This document shows positions 53,772 through 62,797 of a DNA stretch of 64,000 bases, in pieces (the first letter of the stretch is position 1; every line of letters starts with the position of its first letter). The notes beneath the pieces are model-generated. The model was not told the origin of the DNA, did not search any database, and was given only the letters and a program-made list of their open reading frames with translations. Made by a program: the position numbers and the translations under genes. This DNA is from Paraburkholderia fungorum (lineage in GTDB: Bacteria; Pseudomonadota; Gammaproteobacteria; Burkholderiales; Burkholderiaceae). The stretch spans positions 2,232,001 to 2,296,000 of the forward strand of contig NZ_FNKP01000002.1 of NCBI RefSeq assembly GCF_900099835.1, written 5' to 3'.

Positions 53772-54668
53772 TCAAAGCGCGAGTACCGTCACCCCTACTT
53801 CCACGCGATGCGCGCCGCCGCCGAGAATCATCCCGCGCAATAGAGACACGTCGCTGTAATCGCGGCCGATGGCGAGCGTCACATGATCGAGGTCGGCGAG
53901 CACGTCGTTGGTCGGATCGAGATCGATCCAGCCGCTGCCGGGACAATACACCGAGACCCACGCATGCGACGCGTCCGCACCAATCAGGCGTGGCTGCCCC
54001 GGCGGCGGATCGTTACGCAGATAACCGCTCACGTAACGCGCGGGCAACCCTAGCGAACGCAGACAGCCGATCATCACCTGCGCGAAATCCTGACACACGC
54101 CGCTCTTCAATTCGAAAGCGCGCTCGGCCGGCGTATCGAACATCGTGGCCGACGGCTTATACGCGAAGTCTTCGTGAATGCGATGCATCAGATCGATCGC
54201 GCCCGCCGCCACCGGCTGGCCGGGCGGAAAACTCGGCAACGCATAGTCGCGCAGCGACGCACGCAGCGCGATATTCGGCGACGCGAAACAGAACTCGACC
54301 TCCGCCCGAAACTGACCGCCGACACGAAACCGCAATGCGTCGGCCACTTCGTCCCAGGCGGGCGTCGCGTCGGGATCGAGATCGGTCCAGCGCGGCGTGA
54401 GCGCCACCGTCGTTTCGCTGACGAGTTGCAGGCGCTCGTGCGGCGTATCGAGTGCGAAGTACAGCACGTCGTTGCCGAATGCATCGATACGGCTATTCAG
54501 ATACGACGGCTCCGGCTCGATCCGCTCGTCGTGCGAGACGACACGCTGCCACGAACACGCAATCGGACGGATCGTCGCGAGATGCTGCGCGGTCTCGACA
54601 TACGTGGAATAACGATAAGTAGTGCGGTGCGAAACCGACAGGACGACGGGTGCGTTTTTCATGACCAT
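53772..54668 (-). CDS. Transglutaminase-like protein (locus B, third gene)
   Basis: 298 residues from ATG 54668 (or 296 from ATG 54662). Triad C192 (SGVCQDF), H235 (ASHAWVSV) and D251 (DLDPTND). The gene start overlaps the previous stop (54659) by several bases, so it is translated with the ATP-grasp/alpha-E gene. It is the same family as the locus A protein. Peptide cleavage or ligation is predicted from the family context. Confidence 0.83.
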   Translation of the reverse strand: MVMKNAPVVLSVSHRTTYRYSTYVETAQHLATIRPIACSWQRVVSHDERIEPEPSYLNSRIDAFGNDVLYFALDTPHERLQLVSETTVALTPRWTDLDPDATPAWDEVADALRFRVGGQFRAEVEFCFASPNIALRASLRDYALPSFPPGQPVAAGAIDLMHRIHEDFAYKPSATMFDTPAERAFELKSGVCQDFAQVMIGCLRSLGLPARYVSGYLRNDPPPGQPRLIGADASHAWVSVYCPGSGWIDLDPTNDVLADLDHVTLAIGRDYSDVSLLRGMILGGGAHRVEVGVTVLAL

Positions 54669-57337
54669 ACCTGTGACGCCACCGTGCTCGCGTGACTGAA
54701 ATAGCGCGCGCTGATTTCATGCGCGGCCGCGCCGACGAAGCCGCCGATCAGATCGCACACGCCGGTCAGACGCTCGTACGAACCGTTTTCGTCGACGCTG
54801 CACAGCGATTCGAGCGACGGCAACGACGAAGCCGGCGGCATCAATTCCGCAAACGGGCGATGCCGCGTGCTGCCCGCCGCCACGGCGATCTCATCGAGCT
54901 TCTTGCGCAAACGGTCGTACACACCGTAGATGCCGCGCGGATTGGTCGGCTCGATCACCAGCAGGTCGAGCAACGCCGGCACTTCGAAACGGCCCGGATA
55001 CAGCGAGCGATACGTCAGCGTGCTGTCGAACAATTGCAGCAGCAGGTCGAAACCGGCGGGCGTCGCGAGCTGACCTTTGTCGGCGATGACGCGCAGAAAC
55101 GATGCCATCGACGAAACGCGCTCGATGTGACGTCCGACGAACAGCAAACGCCATGCTTCGTCGCGTGTCATGCGGTCGCCCTGCGCGCCGCTGATCGCCG
55201 ATAGCTGCACCGACAGGTGTTCGAGCGCATTCACCAGCGTGACGCGGTCGTAGCGGTCGTGACGCTCGCCGCGGCCATTGCTCTGCGATTGAGATTGGGA
55301 TTGAGACTGCGCCTGCGCTTGCGACAAACCACCGCCGTTCAACCCGGCAGCCACCGGCATCAACGTCTGCAACGCATCGCGAAAATCGTTACGCGCGGCG
55401 AGAATCGTGCGCCAGTGATCGTTCGACAGCCGCCCGCGCACTTCGCCGTTCGAGCGTGCCTGACAATTCAGGTTCTGGCCGATGCTGGCCATCCCCGCGC
55501 TTTCGCTCAGATTCGCGATCAGCGCGCGTTCGAAGTGTTGGGGCGAATGCGGTGAAAACAGGTCGCCGGATTGCACCAGCCCGCACTGCATTGCAAGTTC
55601 GACCAGGGTCGGGAACATCGCGTCGGCGTCGTTGCCTTCCAGCGAGCCGAGAATCAGCCGCAGCAGGCGCACGTTGTTTTCCGCGCGTTCGCCATAACGT
55701 CCGGCCCAGAACAGATTTTCCGCCGCGCGGCTCGACACGGTGCGATGCTTGCGCGCGAGGTCGGCGGGTTGCATCGGCGAAGGCAGCAGCGTGAAGGTCG
55801 AAGTCGGCTGGCTCGACAGCACCCATGTATCGACGCTGCTGCCGCCGTACTGCATCGATACCGTGGTCTGCCGCTCGGCGGCCATCCGCGTGAAGCCGCC
55901 TGGCATCACATGCCAGCCGCCGTTGGCGTCGGCGATTGCATAGACGCGCAGCACACTCGGACGACGCCCAATAGTGCCCTCTTCGTAACGCGGCGTGCAC
56001 GAAAAGCGCTGCGGCTGCTGGATGGTGAACGTATCGGGCAGCGCTTCGATCCGCTCTCGCCATGCGTCCAGCTTCTGCCGGCCCTGCTCGATGCCCGGCG
56101 GTGCATCGCGCCCGCTGACCGGCCATGTCGGCACGATGAACGCCTCGTCCAGCCGCGCGAACGCGTGCTCGCGCGCCGCCGTTTCGCCGCACCACCAGGT
56201 CGCGACGCTCGGCAATACGAGGTCTTCGCCAAGCAGCGTTTCGGCGATGCCGGGCAAAAACCCATGCAACGCGGGCGACTCGACAAAACCCGACCCCGGC
56301 ACGTTCGATACGATCACGTTACCCGCGCGCATCACCTGCAACAAACCGGGCACGCCGATGCTCGAATCGGCGCGCAATTCGACCGGATCGCAGAACGCGT
56401 CGTCAAGACGGCGCAGCACCACATGCACGCGCTCCAACCCCGCCAGCGTCTTCAGATACAGCTTGTCGTCGCGCACGGTCAGGTCCTTGCCTTCGACCAG
56501 CGTGACGCCCAGATAGCGCGCCAGAAACACGTGCTCGAAATACGTTTCGCTATACGGCCCTGGCGTGAGCAACGCGATATGCGGCGACGTATCGGCGCGG
56601 CTGCCCTCGGCGCTGTCGTCGTGCCGCATCGTGGCCTGGGCCGCCTGCGCGAGCGTCGCGATCAGTTGCGAATAGGTTGGCGCGAGACGGCTCACGCGCA
56701 TCGAACGGAACGGATCGGCGAACAGCGACGACACGATGAGCCGGTTTTCCAGCGCATAACCGAGACCGGACGGCGCTTCGGTGCGATGCTGCATCACCGT
56801 CCAGTCGCCGCCGGGCGTACGCGCGAGATCGACCGCGACGACCTGCAGATACTGGCCGCCCGGCGGCGTATAACCTTTCACCGGGCGCAGATAGCCGGGA
56901 TGCCCGAACACCAGCGCGGGTGGCAACTGCCCGCGTTCGAGCAGGGTCTGCGGCCCGTAAATATCGGCGACGATTGCATTGAGCAGATGCGCGCGCTGCA
57001 TCACGCCCTGCTCGATATGCGCCCACTCGTCCTCGCTGATCAGGAACGGCAGCAGGTCGAGCGCCCATGGACGCGACTCGCCGTTATCCGCGTAGACGTT
57101 GTAGCTGATGTCGTTATCGCGGATCTGCTGCGCGACCGACGCGACGTGATCCTCCAGCCGCGCCACGCCATCTTCGCCGAGCCGCTCGAAGAACTGACGC
57201 CACGGTTCGCGCAGTGCGCCCGTGGCGTCGCGCAACTCGTCCCAATGTCCCTCGTAGCCCGGCAACAGGCGTAACAGGGACGAAGCGTCCGCGTGGGCCG
57301 CGGACGTTTCGAAGGGAAAAGTCGATTGAAAAGCCAA
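54659..57337 (-). CDS. Circularly permuted ATP-grasp fused to alpha-E (locus B, second gene)
   Basis: 892 residues. The N-terminal half (1-520) is the ATP-grasp part with DNDISYNVYADNGESRPW, GLGYALENRLIVSS and LTPGPYSETYFEH; the C-terminal 350 residues from SSRAAENLFWAGRYGERAENNVR form the alpha-E part. In locus A these are separate genes. A (Gln-Ser) low-complexity stretch (about residues 670-685) lies within the alpha-E region. The fusion supports a physical complex between the two domains. Substrate unknown. Confidence 0.86.
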   Translation of the reverse strand: MAFQSTFPFETSAAHADASSLLRLLPGYEGHWDELRDATGALREPWRQFFERLGEDGVARLEDHVASVAQQIRDNDISYNVYADNGESRPWALDLLPFLISEDEWAHIEQGVMQRAHLLNAIVADIYGPQTLLERGQLPPALVFGHPGYLRPVKGYTPPGGQYLQVVAVDLARTPGGDWTVMQHRTEAPSGLGYALENRLIVSSLFADPFRSMRVSRLAPTYSQLIATLAQAAQATMRHDDSAEGSRADTSPHIALLTPGPYSETYFEHVFLARYLGVTLVEGKDLTVRDDKLYLKTLAGLERVHVVLRRLDDAFCDPVELRADSSIGVPGLLQVMRAGNVIVSNVPGSGFVESPALHGFLPGIAETLLGEDLVLPSVATWWCGETAAREHAFARLDEAFIVPTWPVSGRDAPPGIEQGRQKLDAWRERIEALPDTFTIQQPQRFSCTPRYEEGTIGRRPSVLRVYAIADANGGWHVMPGGFTRMAAERQTTVSMQYGGSSVDTWVLSSQPTSTFTLLPSPMQPADLARKHRTVSSRAAENLFWAGRYGERAENNVRLLRLILGSLEGNDADAMFPTLVELAMQCGLVQSGDLFSPHSPQHFERALIANLSESAGMASIGQNLNCQARSNGEVRGRLSNDHWRTILAARNDFRDALQTLMPVAAGLNGGGLSQAQAQSQSQSQSQSNGRGERHDRYDRVTLVNALEHLSVQLSAISGAQGDRMTRDEAWRLLFVGRHIERVSSMASFLRVIADKGQLATPAGFDLLLQLFDSTLTYRSLYPGRFEVPALLDLLVIEPTNPRGIYGVYDRLRKKLDEIAVAAGSTRHRPFAELMPPASSLPSLESLCSVDENGSYERLTGVCDLIGGFVGAAAHEISARYFSHASTVASQVWS

Positions 57338-57366
57338 GATGGTGTCGTTTTAAGAGTGGTTGGATT

Positions 57367-60300
57367 TCACCAGTAGCGCAGATCGAGCGTGAACGGAAAC
57401 TCGAGACTGCGATGCGGCGCATCGGCCCTGAGCGGTCCCGGCGTATGACCCGACGCAAAGAAACGCGAGCGCCGCCGGCTTTCCGCCTCGTAGGCGTTCA
57501 CCGGGAAGGTCTCGTAGTTGCGCCCGCCCGGATGAGCGACATGATACTGGCAACCGCCCACCGAGCGGCCAGTCCAATTGTCAACCAGGTCGAAGGTGAG
57601 CGGCGCGTCGACCCCGATCGTCGGATGCAGCGCCGAAGGCTGCGCCCACGCCCTGAAGCGCACGCCCGCCACATACTCGCTGACGCGGCCGGTCGGCTGC
57701 AACGGCACCGGCACACCGTTCACCGTCAGCACATGACGGTTCCCGTTCAGCCCGAGCGCGTGTACTTCGAGCCGCTCCACCGACGAATCCACATAGCGCA
57801 CCGTGCCGCCCGGCGAGCCCTCTTCGCCCATCACATGCCAGGGTTCGAGCGCATTGCGGATCGTCAGCGACACGCCGTTCACCGTGGTCTCGCCGACCAG
57901 CGGAAAGCGGAATTCGAAGTGCGGCGCGAACCAGCTGCTGTCGAACGCGAAACCGGCGCGGTTCAGTTCACCGATCACATCGTCGAAATCCATCTTGACG
58001 AAGGTGCCGAGCAGGAAGCGGTCGTGCAGCTCGGTGCCCCAGCGCGTGAGCCGCTGCGTGTACGGTGTGTGCCAGAAACGCGCCACCAGCGCGCGCAGCA
58101 GCAGTTGCTGGACGAGGCTCATGCGCGCGTGCGGCGGCATTTCAAAACCGCGCAATTCGAGCAGGCCGAGGCGGCCGGTCGGGCCGTCGGGCGAATACAG
58201 CTTGTCGATGCAGAATTCGGCGCGGTGCGTGTTGCCGGTCACGTCGATCAGGATGTTGCGCAGCGAGCGGTCGATCATCCACGAAGGCAGGTTCGCGCTG
58301 TCGCGTCCGCCGAGCAGGTCGATCTGGCGCTGCAATTCGCGGAACGCGACTTCGAGTTCATACACCTGGTCGTTGCGTGCTTCGTCGACGCGCGGCGCCT
58401 GGCTGGTCGGCCCGATAAACAGCCCCGAAAACAGATACGACAGCGACGGATGGTTGTGCCAGTAAGCAATCAAACTCGCGAGCAGATCGGGGCGTCGCAG
58501 GAACGGACTGTCCGCGGGCGTCGCGCCGCCGAGCACGAAGTGGTTGCCGCCGCCGGTGCCGGTGTGCCGGCCGTCGGTCATGAACTTTTCGCTGCTCAGA
58601 TAGGTTTCGGACGCCGACTGGTACAGATACTCCGTGTGATCGACCAGCTGCTCCCAGTTCGCGGCCGGATGAATGTTCACCTCGATCACGCCCGGGTCCG
58701 GCGTCACCTGCAGCACTTTCAGACGCGCATCGCGCGGCGGCGGATAGCCTTCGAGCACGACCTGCATCTTCAGATCGGCGGCTGTGGCTTCGATCGCGGC
58801 GAGCAGGTCGAGGTAATCGTCGAGTTCGGTCAGCGGCGGCATGAACACGTGCAGCAGCGTGCGACCGCTGCCGAAGGTCTTCTCCTCGGCCTTCGGACCG
58901 GCTGCGCGCTTCGGATCGCGCGCCTCGACGCAAATGGCCGTGCGCAACGTTTCCTTCGACGACACGCCGCGCGCCGGCGGCTGTTCGCCCGGCTGACGGG
59001 CATAAGCCAGCACGCTGCTGCCGGGCATCCCGCTCAGCAGATCCCCCGCGGACAACGACAACGCGGCGGCCCGGCGCGCGTTTTCCGTAGTGAGCGCGGG
59101 GCGCTGACCGGCGGCTTCGGTGCCGTCGTATTGCAGACGCAACTGTGAGGCGGCGCGCAACGGCACCGGCGGCGCGAACGGATCGTGCGCGTGCTGATAC
59201 GGATAATCGGTCTTCGACACCCACGGCAGCGAGTCGAGCGGCAGGCGGTAGCCCATCGGCGAATCGCCGGGAATCAGGTACATGCGTTCGTCGCGGAAAA
59301 ACCAGCGGCCGCTCACCCACTTCGGCGCTTCGCCCGGGATATCGCGCTCGCGTCCGAGCGGCAGCACATAGCCGGTCACGCCGCTCAAACCCGCATCGAA
59401 CACGCGACGCAGGCGCAGGCGCTCCAGTTCGTCGTCGAGTTTGGTGTCGAACGGATCGACGTTGACCGGCAGACGGCGCTCGCGCCACAGGTAGTACCAG
59501 GTGTCCTCGTAGCCGGGCTGGATGGTGTCCGTTTCGAGCGACAGCTTGCCTGCCAGATGCGCGAGGAAACGCTGCGCGTCGGCGGCGGTGTAGCGGCCCG
59601 GCTCGCGTTCGTCGGCGAACAGCGACGGGTCGTGCCAGCACGGCTCGCCGTCCGCGCGCCAGTAAAGCGACATCGCCCAGCGCGGCAATTGCTCGCCCGG
59701 ATACCACTTGCCCTGGCCGATATGCAGGAAGCCGTTCGCGCCGTAGCGCGCGCGCAGCTTTTCCATCAGCGCGACCGCGTAGCCGCGCTTGGTCGGCCCG
59801 AGCGCGTCGGTGTTCCATTCGGCGGCGTCGCGGTCGCGCACCGACACGAAGGTCGGCTCGCCGCCCATCGTCAGGCGCACGTCCATATTGGCGAGTTGCC
59901 GGTCGACCTCGGCGCCCATCTTCAGCACGTCGCCCCACACTTCTTCCGTGTACGGCCTGGTGACGCGGGGCGTTTCCAGCACCCGCTCGATCGACATCTC
60001 GTGGCTGAATTCGACCTCGGACTCATCGACCGCGCCCGAAATCGGCGCCGCGCTGCCCGGCTCCGGCGTACACGCGACCGGAATATGCCCTTCGCCCGCC
60101 AGCAGCCCCGAGGTCGGATCGAAACCGATCCAGCCCGCGCCCGGCAGATACACCTCGCACCACGCGTGCAGGTCGGTGAAGTCGACTTCGGTGCCGCTCG
60201 GGCCGTCGATCGATTTGACGTCGGGCGCAAGTTGCAGCAGGTAACCGGACACGAAACGCGCGGCCAGTCCCAGTTGCCGCAACGTCTCGACCAGCAGCCA

Positions 60301-60852
60301 GCCCGAGTCGCGGCACGAACCCGCCGCGCTCACCAGCGTTTCCTCCGGCGTCTGCACGCCAGGCTCCATTCGGATCAGATAGCGGATTTCACGTTGCAGC
60401 CGCTGGTTCAGCGCGACGAGGAAGTCGGCGGTCACGGTCGGCGTCAGGTCGATACTCGCGACGAACTCGGCGAAACGCGGCGTCATCGGACGCTTGATGC
60501 GGTACGGCGCCAGTTCGACGGCGAGCCCTTCCGAATACTCGAACGGGAACTGCTCGGCCGACGGCTCCAGGAAGAAGTCGAACGGGTTGTAGACCGCCAT
60601 CTCGGCGATCAGGTCGACGGTGATCTTGAACTCGCGCGTCTTCTCGGGAAAGACCAATCGCGCCTGATAGTTGGCGAATGCGTCCTGTTGCCAGTTGATA
60701 AAGTGTTCGGCCGGTTCGACTCGCAGCGAATACGAGAGGATCGGAGTACGGCAATGCGGCGCAGGCCTGAGACGCACGACCTGGGGCGACAGCGCGACCA
60801 GCCTGTCGTAGCGGTAATGTGTGACGTGATGCAACGCGACGCGTATGGACAC
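57367..60852 (-). CDS. Large transglutaminase-DUF2126 protein (locus B, first gene)
   Basis: 1161 residues from GTG 60852, preceded by AGGAG. The N-terminal 270 residues contain the transglutaminase triad C180 (GSCRDS), H229 (DLHAWCEV) and D245 (GFDPTSG); the remaining 900 residues form a DUF2126-type region (WGDVLKMGAEVDRQLANMD..., then GGGNHFVLGG and NHPSLSYLFSG). A longer start at 60894 would lack a ribosome site. It is the first gene of a three-gene operon that includes the ATP-grasp/alpha-E fusion 29 bases after it. Confidence 0.85.
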   Translation of the reverse strand: MSIRVALHHVTHYRYDRLVALSPQVVRLRPAPHCRTPILSYSLRVEPAEHFINWQQDAFANYQARLVFPEKTREFKITVDLIAEMAVYNPFDFFLEPSAEQFPFEYSEGLAVELAPYRIKRPMTPRFAEFVASIDLTPTVTADFLVALNQRLQREIRYLIRMEPGVQTPEETLVSAAGSCRDSGWLLVETLRQLGLAARFVSGYLLQLAPDVKSIDGPSGTEVDFTDLHAWCEVYLPGAGWIGFDPTSGLLAGEGHIPVACTPEPGSAAPISGAVDESEVEFSHEMSIERVLETPRVTRPYTEEVWGDVLKMGAEVDRQLANMDVRLTMGGEPTFVSVRDRDAAEWNTDALGPTKRGYAVALMEKLRARYGANGFLHIGQGKWYPGEQLPRWAMSLYWRADGEPCWHDPSLFADEREPGRYTAADAQRFLAHLAGKLSLETDTIQPGYEDTWYYLWRERRLPVNVDPFDTKLDDELERLRLRRVFDAGLSGVTGYVLPLGRERDIPGEAPKWVSGRWFFRDERMYLIPGDSPMGYRLPLDSLPWVSKTDYPYQHAHDPFAPPVPLRAASQLRLQYDGTEAAGQRPALTTENARRAAALSLSAGDLLSGMPGSSVLAYARQPGEQPPARGVSSKETLRTAICVEARDPKRAAGPKAEEKTFGSGRTLLHVFMPPLTELDDYLDLLAAIEATAADLKMQVVLEGYPPPRDARLKVLQVTPDPGVIEVNIHPAANWEQLVDHTEYLYQSASETYLSSEKFMTDGRHTGTGGGNHFVLGGATPADSPFLRRPDLLASLIAYWHNHPSLSYLFSGLFIGPTSQAPRVDEARNDQVYELEVAFRELQRQIDLLGGRDSANLPSWMIDRSLRNILIDVTGNTHRAEFCIDKLYSPDGPTGRLGLLELRGFEMPPHARMSLVQQLLLRALVARFWHTPYTQRLTRWGTELHDRFLLGTFVKMDFDDVIGELNRAGFAFDSSWFAPHFEFRFPLVGETTVNGVSLTIRNALEPWHVMGEEGSPGGTVRYVDSSVERLEVHALGLNGNRHVLTVNGVPVPLQPTGRVSEYVAGVRFRAWAQPSALHPTIGVDAPLTFDLVDNWTGRSVGGCQYHVAHPGGRNYETFPVNAYEAESRRRSRFFASGHTPGPLRADAPHRSLEFPFTLDLRYW

Positions 60853-61280
60853 ACCGGACTCCTGGATGAAGGATGGCAGCCCGCCAAAAAGCAAGCTTCA
60901 TGCCGTTGATCGAAAACCGCGTGAACTGTGATGAACTGTCGTACCGCTTCTAGCTTGCCTTATCTGCCCGGATCACCGCCTGTTGCGAAGTGTGCCGCAT
61001 GCCATGCGCGCCCGGTCGGACGATTAACGCAGCTTTTCCCCGCCTTTTGCGCCACTGCGGCGACACTGATGCAAGACCGCCGCGAGCCCGCCTCGGGACT
61101 TCTGCAAGACCGCCGCCGCGCCACGCACCAAAGCGGCGCAGCGCCCGTGCACGATCATGCACGTAATGTGCGTTAAACGAGTGACGGATGGCAAACGCGG
61201 CATGAAGATTGCGGCCTCATCGGCTCGTTCACGTTATTCATCCCACTTACGACTGCCACCCATCACCCCGGGCCCGATCG
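60853..61280. repeat. Intergenic region with 14-bp direct repeat, between divergent locus B genes
   Basis: TGCAAGACCGCCGC occurs at 61070-61083 and 61103-61116, 33 bases apart. The region separates the large transglutaminase gene (-) and metallopeptidase gene (+) and should hold both promoters. No gene is seen. Confidence 0.5.
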
Positions 61281-62666
61281 ATGAAAACTTTCCACTGCAA
61301 TCATTGCTCGCACCTCGTTTTCTACGAAAACGTCCGCTGCGAACGCTGTGAGTCATTGCTCGGCTATGTGCCTGAATGCGAGGAAATCAGCGCCTTCGAA
61401 GATGCCGGCGAAGGCCGCTGGCGCAGCCTGCATCCAGCCGCCGAGGGCGCGCTGTTCCGCCAGTGCCACAACTACGCGGTCGAGAACGTCTGCAACTGGA
61501 TGATTCCCGCCGATTCGCCCGACACATTGTGCCGTGCGTGCCAGTTGACCCGCACGATTCCGAACCTGAGCGCGCCGGATAACCGGCTCTATTGGTATCG
61601 GCTGGAAATGGCAAAGCGGCGCCTGCTTTACACGCTCGCGGAACTCGGTCTCGATGTGAAATCGCGTCAGGCGGACCCGGAGCACGGCCTCGCGTTCGAG
61701 TTTCTCGAAGACGGCGGCGACGGCGCGCACGTGATGACCGGTCACGACAACGGGCTGATCACGCTGAACATCGCCGAGGCCGACGACGCTTACCGCGAAA
61801 AGGTGCGCACCGCGATGGGCGAACCGTATCGCACGCTGCTCGGCCATTTTCGTCATGAGACAGGGCACTACTATTTCAGCCAGCTGGTGGAGAACAATCC
61901 GCGCTGGCTCGAACCGTACCGCAAGCTGTTCGGCGACGAAAGCGCCGACTATGGCGAGGCGCTGAACGCGTACTACCGCGACGGCGCGCCGGCCGACTGG
62001 CAGGCGTCGTATATCAGCGCGTATGCGACGATGCATCCGTGGGAAGACTGGGCGGAGACGTGGGCGCACTACATGCTGATCGTCGACGTGCTGGATACGT
62101 CTACTTCTTACGGCGTCGCCCTGCTGCCGGACGATCCGAGCGAGCCGACGCTGACGGACCGTACGCCGGTCGAAGACGCGAGCTTCGAGAATCTGATGAA
62201 GCGCTGGTTTCCGCTCACTTATGCATTGAACAGCCTGAACCGCAGTCTCGGCATGGCGGACGGATATCCGTTCACGCTGGCGGTTCCGGTGGTGGAAAAG
62301 CTGCGTTTCGTGCATCGCGTGATTGCGGGTGCGGGGGACAAGTCGCAGCCAAGGGAAGCGGCGACGCCTGCGGGTGAGGTGGCGCAGGGGAAGGTTCAGC
62401 TCGACGCTGCGGCTGCGGTTGCGCCGGTTGCGGTCGCGGCGCCGAACGCAGGGCAAGCAGATGCTCAATCCGGCGCACAGGCTGTCGTGCCGCCATCGCC
62501 ACCACCGGCGCCCGCGCCCGCAACCAATTCAGCGCCGGTCGCTCCTGTTCAGCCTCCGGTTGACCCAGCTGCACCGGTCGCGCCATCGGCATCGGAGCAA
62601 ACCGGCGCACAACCCCAAACGACACCGCCCGCCACCGGCGAAGCTCCTGTGCCGCAGAGTCAATGA
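61281..62666 (+). CDS. Zinc-ribbon metallopeptidase-like protein of locus B
   Basis: 461 residues from ATG 61281. N-terminal zinc ribbon C6-x2-C9 and C20-x2-C23, a second Cys set C62, C71, C84, C87, and HExxH (H192, E193, H196) in RHETGHYYF, the metallopeptidase signature. The C-terminal 100 residues are Ala/Pro-rich. Proteins of this type (zinc-binding peptidase group, PF10005-type) travel with transglutaminase/ATP-grasp loci. It could process the product or remove a tag. No signal peptide is visible, so a cytoplasmic role is likely. Confidence 0.78.
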   Translation: MKTFHCNHCSHLVFYENVRCERCESLLGYVPECEEISAFEDAGEGRWRSLHPAAEGALFRQCHNYAVENVCNWMIPADSPDTLCRACQLTRTIPNLSAPDNRLYWYRLEMAKRRLLYTLAELGLDVKSRQADPEHGLAFEFLEDGGDGAHVMTGHDNGLITLNIAEADDAYREKVRTAMGEPYRTLLGHFRHETGHYYFSQLVENNPRWLEPYRKLFGDESADYGEALNAYYRDGAPADWQASYISAYATMHPWEDWAETWAHYMLIVDVLDTSTSYGVALLPDDPSEPTLTDRTPVEDASFENLMKRWFPLTYALNSLNRSLGMADGYPFTLAVPVVEKLRFVHRVIAGAGDKSQPREAATPAGEVAQGKVQLDAAAAVAPVAVAAPNAGQADAQSGAQAVVPPSPPPAPAPATNSAPVAPVQPPVDPAAPVAPSASEQTGAQPQTTPPATGEAPVPQSQ

Positions 62667-62729
62667 CGCAAAGGCATAGCTTCTGCCGAGGCTTTTATCG
62701 AAGCCTCCATCAAGCCGCCATGCCAACAA

Positions 62730-62766
62730 GAAAGCCCGCCGCCGGATCAACCGGCAGCGGGCTTTC
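62730..62766. terminator. Bidirectional hairpin between converging genes
   Basis: GAAAGCCCGC(C)GCCGG and CCGGC(A)GCGGGCTTTC pair around ATCAA. It lies between the metallopeptidase gene and the DUF3443-type gene; its flanks have A/T-runs only within the stem, so termination strength is uncertain. Confidence 0.6.
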
Positions 62767-62797
62767 GTCATCAGGATGAACGCTTGACAACCATCAA

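Noticed and set aside
55571..57274. Large plus-strand frames opposite locus B genes
   Set aside because: Arg/His-rich shadows of the minus-strand genes with no start signals.
61281..62666. CRISPR or phage-defence role for locus B
   Set aside because: No CRISPR repeats, nuclease or sensor domain is present; the family context is peptide or protein modification.
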